DNA of 64,000 nucleotides from positions 62,001 to 126,000 of the forward strand of contig BNBP01000003.1 of NCBI GenBank assembly GCA_014656015.1, in the 5' to 3' direction. Of the stretch, positions 43,937 to 52,196 are shown in pieces (within the stretch, counting starts at the first letter, position 1; each line of letters starts with the position of its first letter). The position numbers and the translations under genes were made by a program. This stretch comes from Streptomyces griseoaurantiacus (GTDB lineage: Bacteria; Actinomycetota; Actinomycetes; Streptomycetales; Streptomycetaceae). The notes beneath the pieces are model-generated. The model saw nothing but the letters and a program-made list of their open reading frames with translations. It was not told where the DNA came from and searched no databases.

Positions 43937-45682
43937 ATGGAGACCGACTCGGAACCGTACGTCCGTCTTGCGACTCTGCGGAAGCTCCACGAGGTCATGG
44001 CGGACATACACACCGCCCGCAGCCTGGCGGACACGCTGCAGACGGTCGCCGACGGCGTGGTCAACGGCCTCGGGTACGAGCTGGCCGCCGTCAACCTCGT
44101 GCGCCCCGACGGCGACCTCGTGGTCGCGGCCCTGGCCGGGGACCCCACCGTCGAGTCGATCCTGGCGGGGCGGGTCGGCTCCCGGGCCGCCTGGAACCGC
44201 CGGCTGAACATGGGCGAGGCCTGGGGCGACCTGCGTTTCATATCCGCCGCCGAGGGCTGGCTCCTCGAGGACGACGACGTGCCCAAGTGGCGGGCAGACG
44301 GCCCCGAACCGCGCTTCGAGGACGAGTGGCACCCCGACGACCGCCTCTTCGCCCCCCTGTACGGGCCGGGCGGGAGCGGCTCCTCCGGTGAGCTGATCGG
44401 CGTGATCTCCGTGGACCGGCCGCGCAACGGCCGCCGGCCCGGCGCCTGGGGCCGCGAGGCGCTCCAGATGTACGCCTTCCAGGCGGCCACCGCGATCAGC
44501 AACGCCCGGCTGCGCGCCAACATGCAGCGCGCGCTGGTGCGGCTGGAACGGGACCAGCAGGCGCTGCGCGCCAGCGAGGAGTCCTTCCGGCAGGCCTTCG
44601 AGTACGCCCCCTCCGGCATGGCCATCGCCGAGATGGGCGGCGACCAGCACGGGCGCATCCTGCGCTGCAACGACGCGCTGTGCAGGCTGCTCGGCCGGCC
44701 CGCCGCCTCCATGCGCCGCTACTCCTTCTCCGACCTGGTCCACCCCGAGGACATCAGCACTCTGCTGCGCACCTCCGCCGAGGGCGGCCGCGCCGAGCTG
44801 CGCCTGGGCCGCCGGGACGGCACGTACGTCTGGGTGTCGCTGCGCAACTCCGTGGTCGCGGACGCCGCCGACGGGCCCCGCTTCCTGCTCACGCACGTCG
44901 AGGACATAGAGGAGCGCAAGCGGCGCGAGCTGCAGCTCGCGCACCGGGCCTCCCACGACTCGCTCACCGGCCTGCCCAACTCCGCCGAGCTGCGGTCCCG
45001 GCTCTCCTCCCGTCTCTGCCAGCGTCCGCACGCCGTGGCCGCCGAGGCGGCGGAGTCGGCGGACGCGGCGCACGGGCAGTACGGCGGGTTCGGCGAATAC
45101 GGCGAGCACACGGCGTTCGGCGGCTTCGGCGGGCCGGGCCTCACCGACACGCCTCCGGGCGGTCACCCCGCGGTGTACGACACCGGCGGGCACGGCTTCG
45201 GCAGCCTCGCGGCCCGGGGACCGTACGACGGCTTCGACCACCATGTGCACACCGTCGCCCCGGCCGATGGGACCGACGACGGAACCAAGGGACTCGCGGT
45301 CCTGTTCTGCGACCTCGACGGCTTCAAGACGATCAACGACCGGTTCGGGCACAACGCCGGTGACGCGGTCCTCGTCGAGGTGGCCGGCCGGCTCACCCGG
45401 GGAGTGCGGGACGGCGACACCGTCGCGCGGCTCGGCGGTGACGAGTTCGTGGTGCTGGCGGACGGCCTCGGCCGGGCCGACGCCCAGGACCTCGCCGTGC
45501 GGCTGCGGAACGAGATCATCCAGCCGATCCGGGTCGACAGCAGGGTGGTGCGGGTCGGCGCCAGCTTCGGCATCGGCTGGGCGCACTGCGGCATGACGGC
45601 GGACGAGGTGTTGAAATCCGCTGACGAACGGATGTACGTCGAGAAACGATCCCGTCCCAAACAGCACAGGCGCGCGGGATAG
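43937..45682 (+). CDS. cdgB: GAF-PAS-GGDEF diguanylate cyclase
   Basis: 581 residues from ATG 43937 (GAGGGGAGG upstream). GAF domain about 1-190 (LADTLQTVADGVVNGLGYEL), PAS about 210-330 (FRQAFEYAPSGMAIAEMGGD, FSDLVHPEDISTLLRTSAEG), then a GGDEF domain starting SHDSLTGLPNSAELRSRL. An insertion of about 80 Gly/Ala/His-rich residues interrupts it before AVLFCDLDGFKTINDRFGHN. The active motif GGDEF is at 500-504, and an RDGD inhibitory I-site is at 491-494, so c-di-GMP synthesis with product inhibition is expected. It matches CdgB of S. coelicolor, which affects development. No EAL domain. Confidence 0.93.
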   Translation: METDSEPYVRLATLRKLHEVMADIHTARSLADTLQTVADGVVNGLGYELAAVNLVRPDGDLVVAALAGDPTVESILAGRVGSRAAWNRRLNMGEAWGDLRFISAAEGWLLEDDDVPKWRADGPEPRFEDEWHPDDRLFAPLYGPGGSGSSGELIGVISVDRPRNGRRPGAWGREALQMYAFQAATAISNARLRANMQRALVRLERDQQALRASEESFRQAFEYAPSGMAIAEMGGDQHGRILRCNDALCRLLGRPAASMRRYSFSDLVHPEDISTLLRTSAEGGRAELRLGRRDGTYVWVSLRNSVVADAADGPRFLLTHVEDIEERKRRELQLAHRASHDSLTGLPNSAELRSRLSSRLCQRPHAVAAEAAESADAAHGQYGGFGEYGEHTAFGGFGGPGLTDTPPGGHPAVYDTGGHGFGSLAARGPYDGFDHHVHTVAPADGTDDGTKGLAVLFCDLDGFKTINDRFGHNAGDAVLVEVAGRLTRGVRDGDTVARLGGDEFVVLADGLGRADAQDLAVRLRNEIIQPIRVDSRVVRVGASFGIGWAHCGMTADEVLKSADERMYVEKRSRPKQHRRAG

Positions 45683-45798
45683 CCGCAGTTCACGGCCGGG
45701 GTGAGCAGGAAGACACCCATACGGCCCGCCGGGAGCGGGTACGCTCGCAGTTCAGCCCAGCACGCATCCGCACCCCCACCCGCTAGGAGCACCAAGGG

Positions 45799-46791
45799 AT
45801 GACGCCCGGCAACAACGGCGCGAGCACGCCCGAGGACGACGACCCGTTCGGCTACCTCTACGCCGACGGCCAGGCCAACGGAGCCCAGCCGCCGAGCGGT
45901 GGTTACGGCTACCCGAATTCGGTCAACAGGGTGCGGGCGGTCGGTCAGCGGCAGTACGGCGGTGCGCAGCAGCCCCAGCAGACCGGTCAGTACGGGTCGT
46001 CGGGGGCGCCGGGGCAGACCGCGGCGTACGGCCAGGTCCCGCAGCAGCAGGCGTACGGCACCTACGGGCCTCCCGGACAGCCGAACCCGCACTACGCGGC
46101 CCCCGAGACGGTCCCCGGCGGGCAGCCGCCCGGGCGGCGCGAGCAGGCGGGCGGCAACGGCGGCGGGCGCGGCCGGGGCCCGAACACCAAAGGCCTGCTG
46201 ATCGGCGCGATAGCGGTGGTCGCGGCCGTGGTGATCGGCATCGGCATCGCGATGCTCGGCGGCGACGACGACAAGAAGGACAGCGCGGGCGGAGACACCA
46301 CGCCGACGGCGAGCTCCAGCCCCACGCCCAGCAAGTCGGGCGAGGACGGCTCCGGGGACTCCGGGAAGCTGCCCACCACGGACGCCAAGACGCTGAAGCT
46401 GGACGGCGGCGCCACCACGGCGTCCGACGTCAAGGGCGCGAAGGCCGACGGCGGGTCCTACGTCACGAACTTCAACCACGAGGGCGCGGCCGTGACCTGG
46501 ACGGTCAACGGCATCGCCAAGTCCGGCAAGTACACGCTGTACGTCGGCTACGGCGTGCCCGGCAAGGACGCCAACGCCACGCTCACGCTCAACGGTGAGG
46601 CGCAGTCCCGGCCGATCAACATGTCGAACTTCGCGAAGGCGCCCGAGGGCGACTACGAGAAGGGCTGGACGTCGACCTGGGCGAACATCCAGCTCAACAA
46701 GGGCACGAACACCATCAGGATCTCCTGCGAGCAGGGCAATTCCTGCGATGCCAACCTGGACCAGCTCTGGCTCCTGGAGGGCTGGAAGTAA
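45799..46791 (+). CDS. Membrane-anchored protein with C-terminal CBM35-like domain
   Basis: 330 residues. A Gly/Gln/Tyr/Pro-rich cytoplasmic N-terminus (about 1-135) is followed by one membrane helix (KGLLIGAIAVVAAVVIGIGI), a Ser/Thr/Asp/Gly linker, and an extracellular beta-sandwich of about 130 residues (KTLKLDGGATTASDVKGAKA, VTNFNHEGAAVTWTVNGIAK, YTLYVGYGVPGKDANATLTL, QLNKGTNTIRISCEQGNSCD). The latter has the carbohydrate-binding module family 35 pattern, with two Cys near the end. It may tether or sense a cell-wall or environmental sugar. It follows cdgB by 116 bases. Confidence 0.82.
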   Translation: MTPGNNGASTPEDDDPFGYLYADGQANGAQPPSGGYGYPNSVNRVRAVGQRQYGGAQQPQQTGQYGSSGAPGQTAAYGQVPQQQAYGTYGPPGQPNPHYAAPETVPGGQPPGRREQAGGNGGGRGRGPNTKGLLIGAIAVVAAVVIGIGIAMLGGDDDKKDSAGGDTTPTASSSPTPSKSGEDGSGDSGKLPTTDAKTLKLDGGATTASDVKGAKADGGSYVTNFNHEGAAVTWTVNGIAKSGKYTLYVGYGVPGKDANATLTLNGEAQSRPINMSNFAKAPEGDYEKGWTSTWANIQLNKGTNTIRISCEQGNSCDANLDQLWLLEGWK

Positions 46792-46900
46792 CCGGGAGCA
46801 GCGGTCCGGAAGTGGCGGCCCGGAGGGCGAGGGCCGACAGTGGACCGGGCCCGGCGTCCTTCGCCGCGCGGAGGCGGGCGGGCTCACGTGGCCTGAAGGC

Positions 46901-47830
46901 TCACGCCGCCGTCGTCTCCGGGGTGACCGTGACCCGGGTGAGCAGGTCCTCGTAGACCTCCCGGTCGAACTCGCCCGCCGCCGGTGCCAGGACCGTCGCC
47001 GCCGACAGGGCGGTGGCACGTGCCAGCCGCTCCGGCCACGGCAGCCGCTCCACCAGGGCCGACAGCAGGCCCGCCACCGCCGAGTCGCCCGCGCCCGTCG
47101 GATTGCCGCGCAGCCCGCGCGGCGGCACCGCCCGCCAGCGCCCCTCGGCGTTCACCGCGAGCAGCCCCTTCGCGCCCAGTGAGGCGACCACGGTGTGCGC
47201 GCCACGGCGCCGGGCGTCCCGGGTGGCCTGCCCGGGCTCGTGCGAGCCGGTGAGCTCGGCCAGTTCCTCCGCGTTCGGCTTGACGATGTCGGGGCGGGCC
47301 GCGACCCCCCGGCGCAGCGGCTCGCCGCTTGTGTCGAGGAGCACCGGCACCCGGTGCGCCCGCGCGGTGCGGATCAGGCCCGCGTACGCGCCCACCGGCA
47401 CGCCCGGCGGCAGGCTCCCGCACAGGGCGACCGCGGCGGCCGAGCCGAGCAGCTCCTCGTACCCGCGCTGGAAGGCGGACCACTCGACGGGGGAGATCAG
47501 CGGCCCCGGCTCGTTGAGCTGGGTGGTGTCGCCGGTGGCGGCGTCCACCACGGCGATGGTCCGGCGGGTCGCGCCGGCCACGGGTGTCAGCGCGTCCACC
47601 ACGTCGGGGTCCCCGTCCAGCGCCTCCCGCAGGGCGTCGCCGGTGCGGCCGCCCGCGAAGCCGGTGACGGTCGCCCGGTGGCCGAGCGCGGCGAGCACCC
47701 GGGCCACGTTCAGCCCCTTGCCGCCGGGCCGCTCGGTCACCTCGCCCACGCGGTGCGAGGCGTGCGGGCGCAGCGCGGGAACGCGGTAGGTGAGGTCGAG
47801 AGCGGTGTTCAGTGTGACCGTGAGGATCAC
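46901..47830 (-). CDS. PfkB-family sugar kinase (1-phosphofructokinase/tagatose-6-P kinase type)
   Basis: 309 residues from GTG 47830. It starts MILTVTLNTALDLTYRVPAL, typical of the LacC/FruK branch. The N-terminal PfkB signature is in RPGGKGLNVARVLAALGHRA. The catalytic motif NPTGAGDSAVAGLLSALVER supplies the anion hole and base Asp; IVKPNAEELAELTGS is also present. The substrate may be a hexose phosphate such as tagatose-6-phosphate or fructose-1-phosphate. It lies downstream of nagK-nagA on the same strand, 182 bases away, and probably belongs to amino-sugar metabolism. Confidence 0.88.
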   Translation of the reverse strand: MILTVTLNTALDLTYRVPALRPHASHRVGEVTERPGGKGLNVARVLAALGHRATVTGFAGGRTGDALREALDGDPDVVDALTPVAGATRRTIAVVDAATGDTTQLNEPGPLISPVEWSAFQRGYEELLGSAAAVALCGSLPPGVPVGAYAGLIRTARAHRVPVLLDTSGEPLRRGVAARPDIVKPNAEELAELTGSHEPGQATRDARRRGAHTVVASLGAKGLLAVNAEGRWRAVPPRGLRGNPTGAGDSAVAGLLSALVERLPWPERLARATALSAATVLAPAAGEFDREVYEDLLTRVTVTPETTAA

Positions 47831-48012
47831 CCGGACCGGCCTCCCTCGGATCGTGCGGTGACGCGTACGCGTGCGTACGGCGCGCGTGCCGTCTCCGCGG
47901 TGCGCGCACCGGTGCTGGTTGTCGGTGCTCGATCATGCCAAACGAGTCGGTGGTGGGCCCAGCCCCCCGGGGCCACCACCGAGGCCCGAGGGCCCGTCAG
48001 CACCGGGACCAA

Positions 48013-49197
48013 TCAGCCCAGTTGGGGATCGATCACCCACTCGCCCCGGCGCATCACGCCCTTCAGCGCGAAGTCCTCGTCGAGAACGACCAGGTCGGCA
48101 TAGGTGCCGGGGGCCAGCGAGCCCACCTGGTCGGACAGGCCGAGCAGGCGGGCGGGATTGGCCGAGAGGGCCGCGACGACGTCCTCGACCGGGAGCCCGT
48201 CGACCGTGACCGCCCGCTGGAACGCCCGGTCCAGGGTGAGCGTGGACCCGGCGATCGAGCCGCCCTCCACCAGCCGGGCCACGCCCTCGCTGACCTCGAC
48301 CTCCAGCGGGCCGAGCAGATAGCGGCCGTCGCCGAAGCCGGCCGCGTCCATGGCGTCGGTGATGAACGCGACCCGGGAGGCGCCCGCGTGGTGGAAGGCG
48401 AGTCGCAGCGCGGCGGGGTGGAGGTGGGTGCCGTCGTTGATCAGCTCGACGGTCACCCGCTCGTCCTCCAGGAGCGCGGTGACGGGTCCGGGGGCCCGGT
48501 GTCCCAGGGTGGGCATCGCGTTGAAGAGGTGGGTGGCCACGGTGGCGCCCGCGTCGATGGCGGCGAGGGTCTGCTCGTAGGTGGCGTCCGTGTGCCCGAC
48601 CGCGGCGATCACGCCCTGCTCGGCGAGCAGCCGTACGGAGTCCAGGCCGCCGGGGAGTTCGGTGGCGAGGGTGACCATGCGGGCCTGCCCGCGGGCCGCG
48701 TCGACCAGCTTGCGGACCTCGGCCGGGTCGGGGTCACGCAGCAGGGCGGCGGAGTGGGCGCCCTTGCGGCAGGGGGAGATGAAGGGGCCTTCGAAGTGGA
48801 TGCCGGCCAGGTCGCCCTGTTCGGCCAGTTCGGACAGCAGCCCGGCGCGCTGGACGAGTTCGTCCGTCTCCTCGGTGACGGTGGAGGCGAGGAGCGTGGT
48901 CGTGCCGTGCTCCCGGTGGGTGCGGATGCCCGTCAGGACGTCCTCGGCCGAGCCGGAGGTGAAGGAGGCGCCGCCGCCGCCGTGGTTGTGCAGGTCGACG
49001 AAGCCGGGGACCAGCCAGTGCCCGGTGAGGTCGACGGTGGGCGCGCCGGCTCCGGCGGGCCCGGTCGGGCTGTGCGGCGGGCGGGTGGCGTCACCGGTGG
49101 CGGTGATGCGCGTGCCCTCGACGAGCACGCGGCCGTCGTCCACGATCCCGGTGGGCAGCACCGTCCGGGCACCGGCGAGAACCTTGCTAGGGGCCAT
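48013..49197 (-). CDS. nagA: N-acetylglucosamine-6-phosphate deacetylase
   Basis: 394 residues. Amidohydrolase fold: WLVPGFVDLHNHGGGGASFT (first metal His-x-His region), GIHFEGPFISPCRKGAHSAA (Glu metal ligand), AVGHTDATYEQTLAAIDAGA (His), VATHLFNAMPTLGHRAPGPV (His) and AFITDAMDAAGFGDG with the catalytic Asp. It removes acetate from GlcNAc-6-phosphate in the cytoplasm. Its ATG shares a base with the stop of nagK, so the two are one operon, controlled from the DasR-type operators upstream of nagK. Confidence 0.95.
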   Translation of the reverse strand: MAPSKVLAGARTVLPTGIVDDGRVLVEGTRITATGDATRPPHSPTGPAGAGAPTVDLTGHWLVPGFVDLHNHGGGGASFTSGSAEDVLTGIRTHREHGTTTLLASTVTEETDELVQRAGLLSELAEQGDLAGIHFEGPFISPCRKGAHSAALLRDPDPAEVRKLVDAARGQARMVTLATELPGGLDSVRLLAEQGVIAAVGHTDATYEQTLAAIDAGATVATHLFNAMPTLGHRAPGPVTALLEDERVTVELINDGTHLHPAALRLAFHHAGASRVAFITDAMDAAGFGDGRYLLGPLEVEVSEGVARLVEGGSIAGSTLTLDRAFQRAVTVDGLPVEDVVAALSANPARLLGLSDQVGSLAPGTYADLVVLDEDFALKGVMRRGEWVIDPQLG

Positions 49198-50231
49198 CAG
49201 GTGGTTACCTCCGAGGAGTCAGTGGTGTCGCGGACGGGGGGAACGGCGGAAGCGGCGGACATGCCGGGAGCGGGGAGCGCGGGGCTCGGTGGGTCCGCCG
49301 GGGGCCGGACGGCGGCGGCGTGCAGGTCCCAGGCGAGCAGTCCCGCGCCGAGACATCCGGCGTTGTCGCCGAGACCGGCGGGGACGACCTCCGGCAGCTT
49401 CTGGAAGGTGACCCGGGCGCGCAGCGCCTCGTGCAGCGGGTCGAACAGCGTGGGCCCGGCCTCGGCGAGCCCGCCGCCGATGATCAGGGTGCGCGGATCG
49501 AGCAGGGTGAGGGCGGTGACGAGGCCGTCGGCGAGCGCGTCGACGGCCGCCTGCCACACCTCACGCGCGCGCGTGTCCCCGGCGGCCACGGCCCGGGCGC
49601 AGTCCGCCGCGTCCGCCTCCGGGTCCCCGAGGGCGGCGGCCCAGGCATGGCCGACGGCGGAGGCGGAGGCGTACCGCTCCAGGCAACCGCGCTGCCCGCA
49701 CGGGCAGTCGACGCCGCCGGGCCGTACGACGACATGGCCGATCTCGCCCGCGAAGCCGTGCGCGCCCGCCTCGACCCGGCCGTCGATGCCGATGGCGCCC
49801 GCGATGCCGGTGCCCAGCGGCACGAAGAGGAAGCGGTCGGCGCCCCGGCCCGCCCCGATGCGGCCCTCGGCGAGGCCGCCGGTGCGCACATCGTGGCCGA
49901 GGGCGACGGGGACACCGCCGAGCCGCTCGCTCAGCAGGGCGCGCAGGGGTACGTCGCGCCAGCCGAGGTTGGCCGAGTAGGCGGCCACGCCCCGGGCGTC
50001 GTCGACGATGCCGGGGACGGCGACACCGGCGGCCAGGGCCGGTTCGCCGAACGCGGAGAGGCCGTGGGCGCGCAGCTCGGCGGCGAAGTCGAGGACCGCC
50101 GCCGTCACCGCCTCGGGGCCCCGTTCGCGGCCGGTGGGCCGGCGTGCCCGATGGAGCAACTCGCCTTCCGCCCCTACCAGGGCGGCCTTCATCCCGGTGC
50201 CGCCCACATCAAGGGCGATGACGTGTTTCAC
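49197..50231 (-). CDS. nagK: ROK-family N-acetylglucosamine kinase
   Basis: 344 residues from GTG 50231. The ATP-binding signature is in VIALDVGGTGMKAALVGAEG. The ROK features FVPLGTGIAGAIGIDGRVEA and GFAGEIGHVVVRPGGVDC, with the zinc motif CPCGQRGCLERYASA, are complete. A Pro/Ala-rich C-terminal extension of about 35 residues is unusual. It probably phosphorylates GlcNAc released inside the cell. Operon with nagA; preceded by two operator-like sequences matching the DasR consensus, so induction by glucosamine-6-phosphate is expected from known DasR biology. Confidence 0.9.
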   Translation of the reverse strand: MKHVIALDVGGTGMKAALVGAEGELLHRARRPTGRERGPEAVTAAVLDFAAELRAHGLSAFGEPALAAGVAVPGIVDDARGVAAYSANLGWRDVPLRALLSERLGGVPVALGHDVRTGGLAEGRIGAGRGADRFLFVPLGTGIAGAIGIDGRVEAGAHGFAGEIGHVVVRPGGVDCPCGQRGCLERYASASAVGHAWAAALGDPEADAADCARAVAAGDTRAREVWQAAVDALADGLVTALTLLDPRTLIIGGGLAEAGPTLFDPLHEALRARVTFQKLPEVVPAGLGDNAGCLGAGLLAWDLHAAAVRPPADPPSPALPAPGMSAASAVPPVRDTTDSSEVTT

Positions 50232-50258
50232 GTGGAACAGTGTGACGCTCCGACCCGG

Positions 50259-50274
50259 AGAGGTCTAGTCCACT
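50259..50274. promoter_or_regulatory. DasR operator (dre) 1
   Basis: AGAGGTCTAGTCCACT matches the dre consensus ACTGGTCTAGACCACT at 13 of 16 positions. It lies between the divergent nagK and sugar-binding-protein genes. Confidence 0.75.
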
Positions 50275-50276
50275 AG

Positions 50277-50292
50277 AGTGGTGTAGACCTTA
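50277..50292. promoter_or_regulatory. DasR operator (dre) 2
   Basis: AGTGGTGTAGACCTTA resembles the dre inverted repeat (AGTGGTCTAGACCAGT, 13 of 16). Together with dre 1 it forms a larger palindrome centred on the AG at 50275-50276. Confidence 0.7.
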
Positions 50293-50357
50293 TGGCCGAG
50301 CCGTTTCGTCGTACGAGACGGCGACCACACGCAACCAGCGGAAACAGGAGTGGGTCG

Positions 50358-51665
50358 GTGCGGCGGCGCGGGGCGCGGAGGACGAGGGTACTGGGCGCGG
50401 CGGTCACCGCACTCGGAATGGCGGCGGCCCTCGCGGGCTGTGGGGGACCGGGCGGTTCCGGGGACGTCACCCTCAAGCTGGTGGCGGCCGACTACGGGGA
50501 CTCCGCGGCCAACTCCTCCAAGAAGTACTGGAACCGGCTGGTCACCGCCTACGAGGGCGAACACCCCGGCGTGCGGGTCGACGTCAGCGTCTACTCGTGG
50601 AACGACGTCGACCGCGAGGTGCGGCAGATGGTCGACCGGGGCGAGGCCCCCGACCTCGCGCAGATCGGCGCGTACGCCGACCACGCGGCCGCCGGCGACC
50701 TCTACCGTGCCTCCGACCTGCTCTCCATCCCCGTCCAGGCCGACTTCGTGCCGGAGCTGAGCCGGGCGGGCGAGGTGAACCGGGTGCAGTACGGGATGCC
50801 CTTCGCCGCCTCCACCCGGCTGCTCTTCTACAACAAGAAGCTCTTCGCCGAGGCCGGGATCAGCCGGCCGCCCACGACGTGGAAGCAACTGGCCGCCGAC
50901 GCCCGCGTGTTGAAGGACGCCGGAGTGAAGACGCCGTACGCGCTGCCGCTGGGCCCCGAGGAGGCGCAGGCCGAGACCCTGCAGTGGCTGCTCAGTGGCG
51001 GGGGCGGCTACACCGACAGCATCGGCAACTACGACCTGGACTCGGTGGAGAACATCGCCACGTTCGGCTGGCTCAGGGACGAACTGGTCGGCAAGGGTCT
51101 CACCGGGCCCGTCCCGCCGGCCCGGCTGAACCGCGCGGACGCGTTCGCCGCGTTCGCGCGCGGCGAGGTCGGCATGCTCGACGGACATCCCACGCTGATG
51201 AAGACGGCCCGCGCCAAGGGCCTGGACTTCGGCATGGTGCCGATGCCCGGGAACGGTGACGGGAGCGGAAGCGGCGACGGGGGCGGCGGGGGCCGGGCGT
51301 CGCTGGGCGTCGCCGACTGGATGATGGCCTTCCGTCAGAACGGCCACCGCGAGCAGATCGGGGACTTCCTCGACTTCGTCTACAGCGAGAAGAACGTGCT
51401 GGCGTTCTCCCGCGAGTACGACCTGCTGCCGGTGACGGCCTCCGCCTCGGCGGACATGGCGTCCTCCCCGAAGGACGCCGACCTCGCGCCCTTCCTGGAG
51501 CAGCTCCCGGGCGCCGAGCTGTACCCGGTGAGCAAGACCTCCTGGGCGTCGGTGAGCGCGGACCTCAAGAAGCGGATCGGGACGGCGGTGTCCGGGCAGG
51601 GCAGCCCGGCGGCGGTGCTGGGGCAGCTCCAGCGGGCGGCGACGCGGGAGGACACGGCCGGGTAG
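50358..51665 (+). CDS. ABC transporter sugar-binding lipoprotein
   Basis: 435 residues from GTG 50358 (AGGAG upstream); the ATG at 50292 overlaps an operator and lacks a ribosome-binding site. Lipobox LAGC after VLGAAVTALGMAAALAGC. It is an extracellular solute-binding protein family 1: TLKLVAADYGDSAANSSKKY, AYEGEHPGVRVDVSVYSW, APDLAQIGAYADHAAAGDLY, YGMPFAASTRLLFYNKKLF, VGMLDGHPTLMKTAR. No permease genes follow, so the permeases are elsewhere or shared, and MsiK may energise import. Divergent from nagK-nagA and probably DasR-controlled, hence an amino-sugar ligand is likely. Confidence 0.9.
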   Translation: MRRRGARRTRVLGAAVTALGMAAALAGCGGPGGSGDVTLKLVAADYGDSAANSSKKYWNRLVTAYEGEHPGVRVDVSVYSWNDVDREVRQMVDRGEAPDLAQIGAYADHAAAGDLYRASDLLSIPVQADFVPELSRAGEVNRVQYGMPFAASTRLLFYNKKLFAEAGISRPPTTWKQLAADARVLKDAGVKTPYALPLGPEEAQAETLQWLLSGGGGYTDSIGNYDLDSVENIATFGWLRDELVGKGLTGPVPPARLNRADAFAAFARGEVGMLDGHPTLMKTARAKGLDFGMVPMPGNGDGSGSGDGGGGGRASLGVADWMMAFRQNGHREQIGDFLDFVYSEKNVLAFSREYDLLPVTASASADMASSPKDADLAPFLEQLPGAELYPVSKTSWASVSADLKKRIGTAVSGQGSPAAVLGQLQRAATREDTAG

Positions 51666-51725
51666 GACACGGCCGGGTAGGGCACGGCCGGGTGGGGCAC
51701 GGCCGGGTGGGGCGCGGCCGGGCAG
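51651..51725. repeat. Five 15-bp tandem repeats containing the stop codon
   Basis: Units GACACGGCCGGGTAG (twice), GGCACGGCCGGGTGG (twice) and GGCGCGGCCGGGCAG. The first unit encodes the last residues and TAG of the sugar-binding protein; the second repeats the stop. Confidence 0.95.
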
Positions 51726-51807
51726 GGCGCGCCGTGCGGCAGCCGGCGCGTGGTGGTGAGGCCGGTGCCGGGTCCCGATGTCAGTGCCGGGTCTTACTGT
51801 GGAACGC

Positions 51808-52131
51808 ATGGAGGAGACCGAGCGGACGGCGCGGACCGGGCAGCCAGTGGAGGCGGAGCCCGCCGGGTCGGCCGAGCCCACGCAGCCCTCACCGTCCCCG
51901 GAGCCGCGCGGGCTGGGGACGCGGGAGCGGGCCGTGCTCGCCCTGGAGCGGCGCGGCTCCGTCGGACCCGGCGCGAAGGAGCGCGAGATACGGGAGCGGC
52001 TCGGGCTTGCGCCCGTCCGCTACTACCAACTGCTCAACGCCCTGCTCGACGATCCCCGTGCCCTCGCCCACGACCCGGTGACCGTCAACCGGCTCCGCCG
52101 TGTGCGCGAGGCCCGCCGCGCCGAACGGTAG
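51808..52131 (+). CDS. DUF3263-type small DNA-binding-like protein
   Basis: 107 residues from ATG 51808. The first 40 residues are Pro/Glu/Ser-rich. The conserved part GLGTRERAVLALERRGSVGP, KEREIRERLGLAPVRYYQLL and DDPVTVNRLRRVREARR-like tail has a helix-turn-helix look and matches DUF3263, common in actinobacteria. Function is unknown; a regulatory or nucleoid role is a guess. The gene stands between the sugar-binding protein and otsB. Confidence 0.8.
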   Translation: MEETERTARTGQPVEAEPAGSAEPTQPSPSPEPRGLGTRERAVLALERRGSVGPGAKEREIRERLGLAPVRYYQLLNALLDDPRALAHDPVTVNRLRRVREARRAER

Positions 52132-52196
52132 GCCACGCCGAGCGGCGGGGCGCCGGGCAGGCGTGAGGACGGGGTCGCGCGGATAGGGTCGACCTC

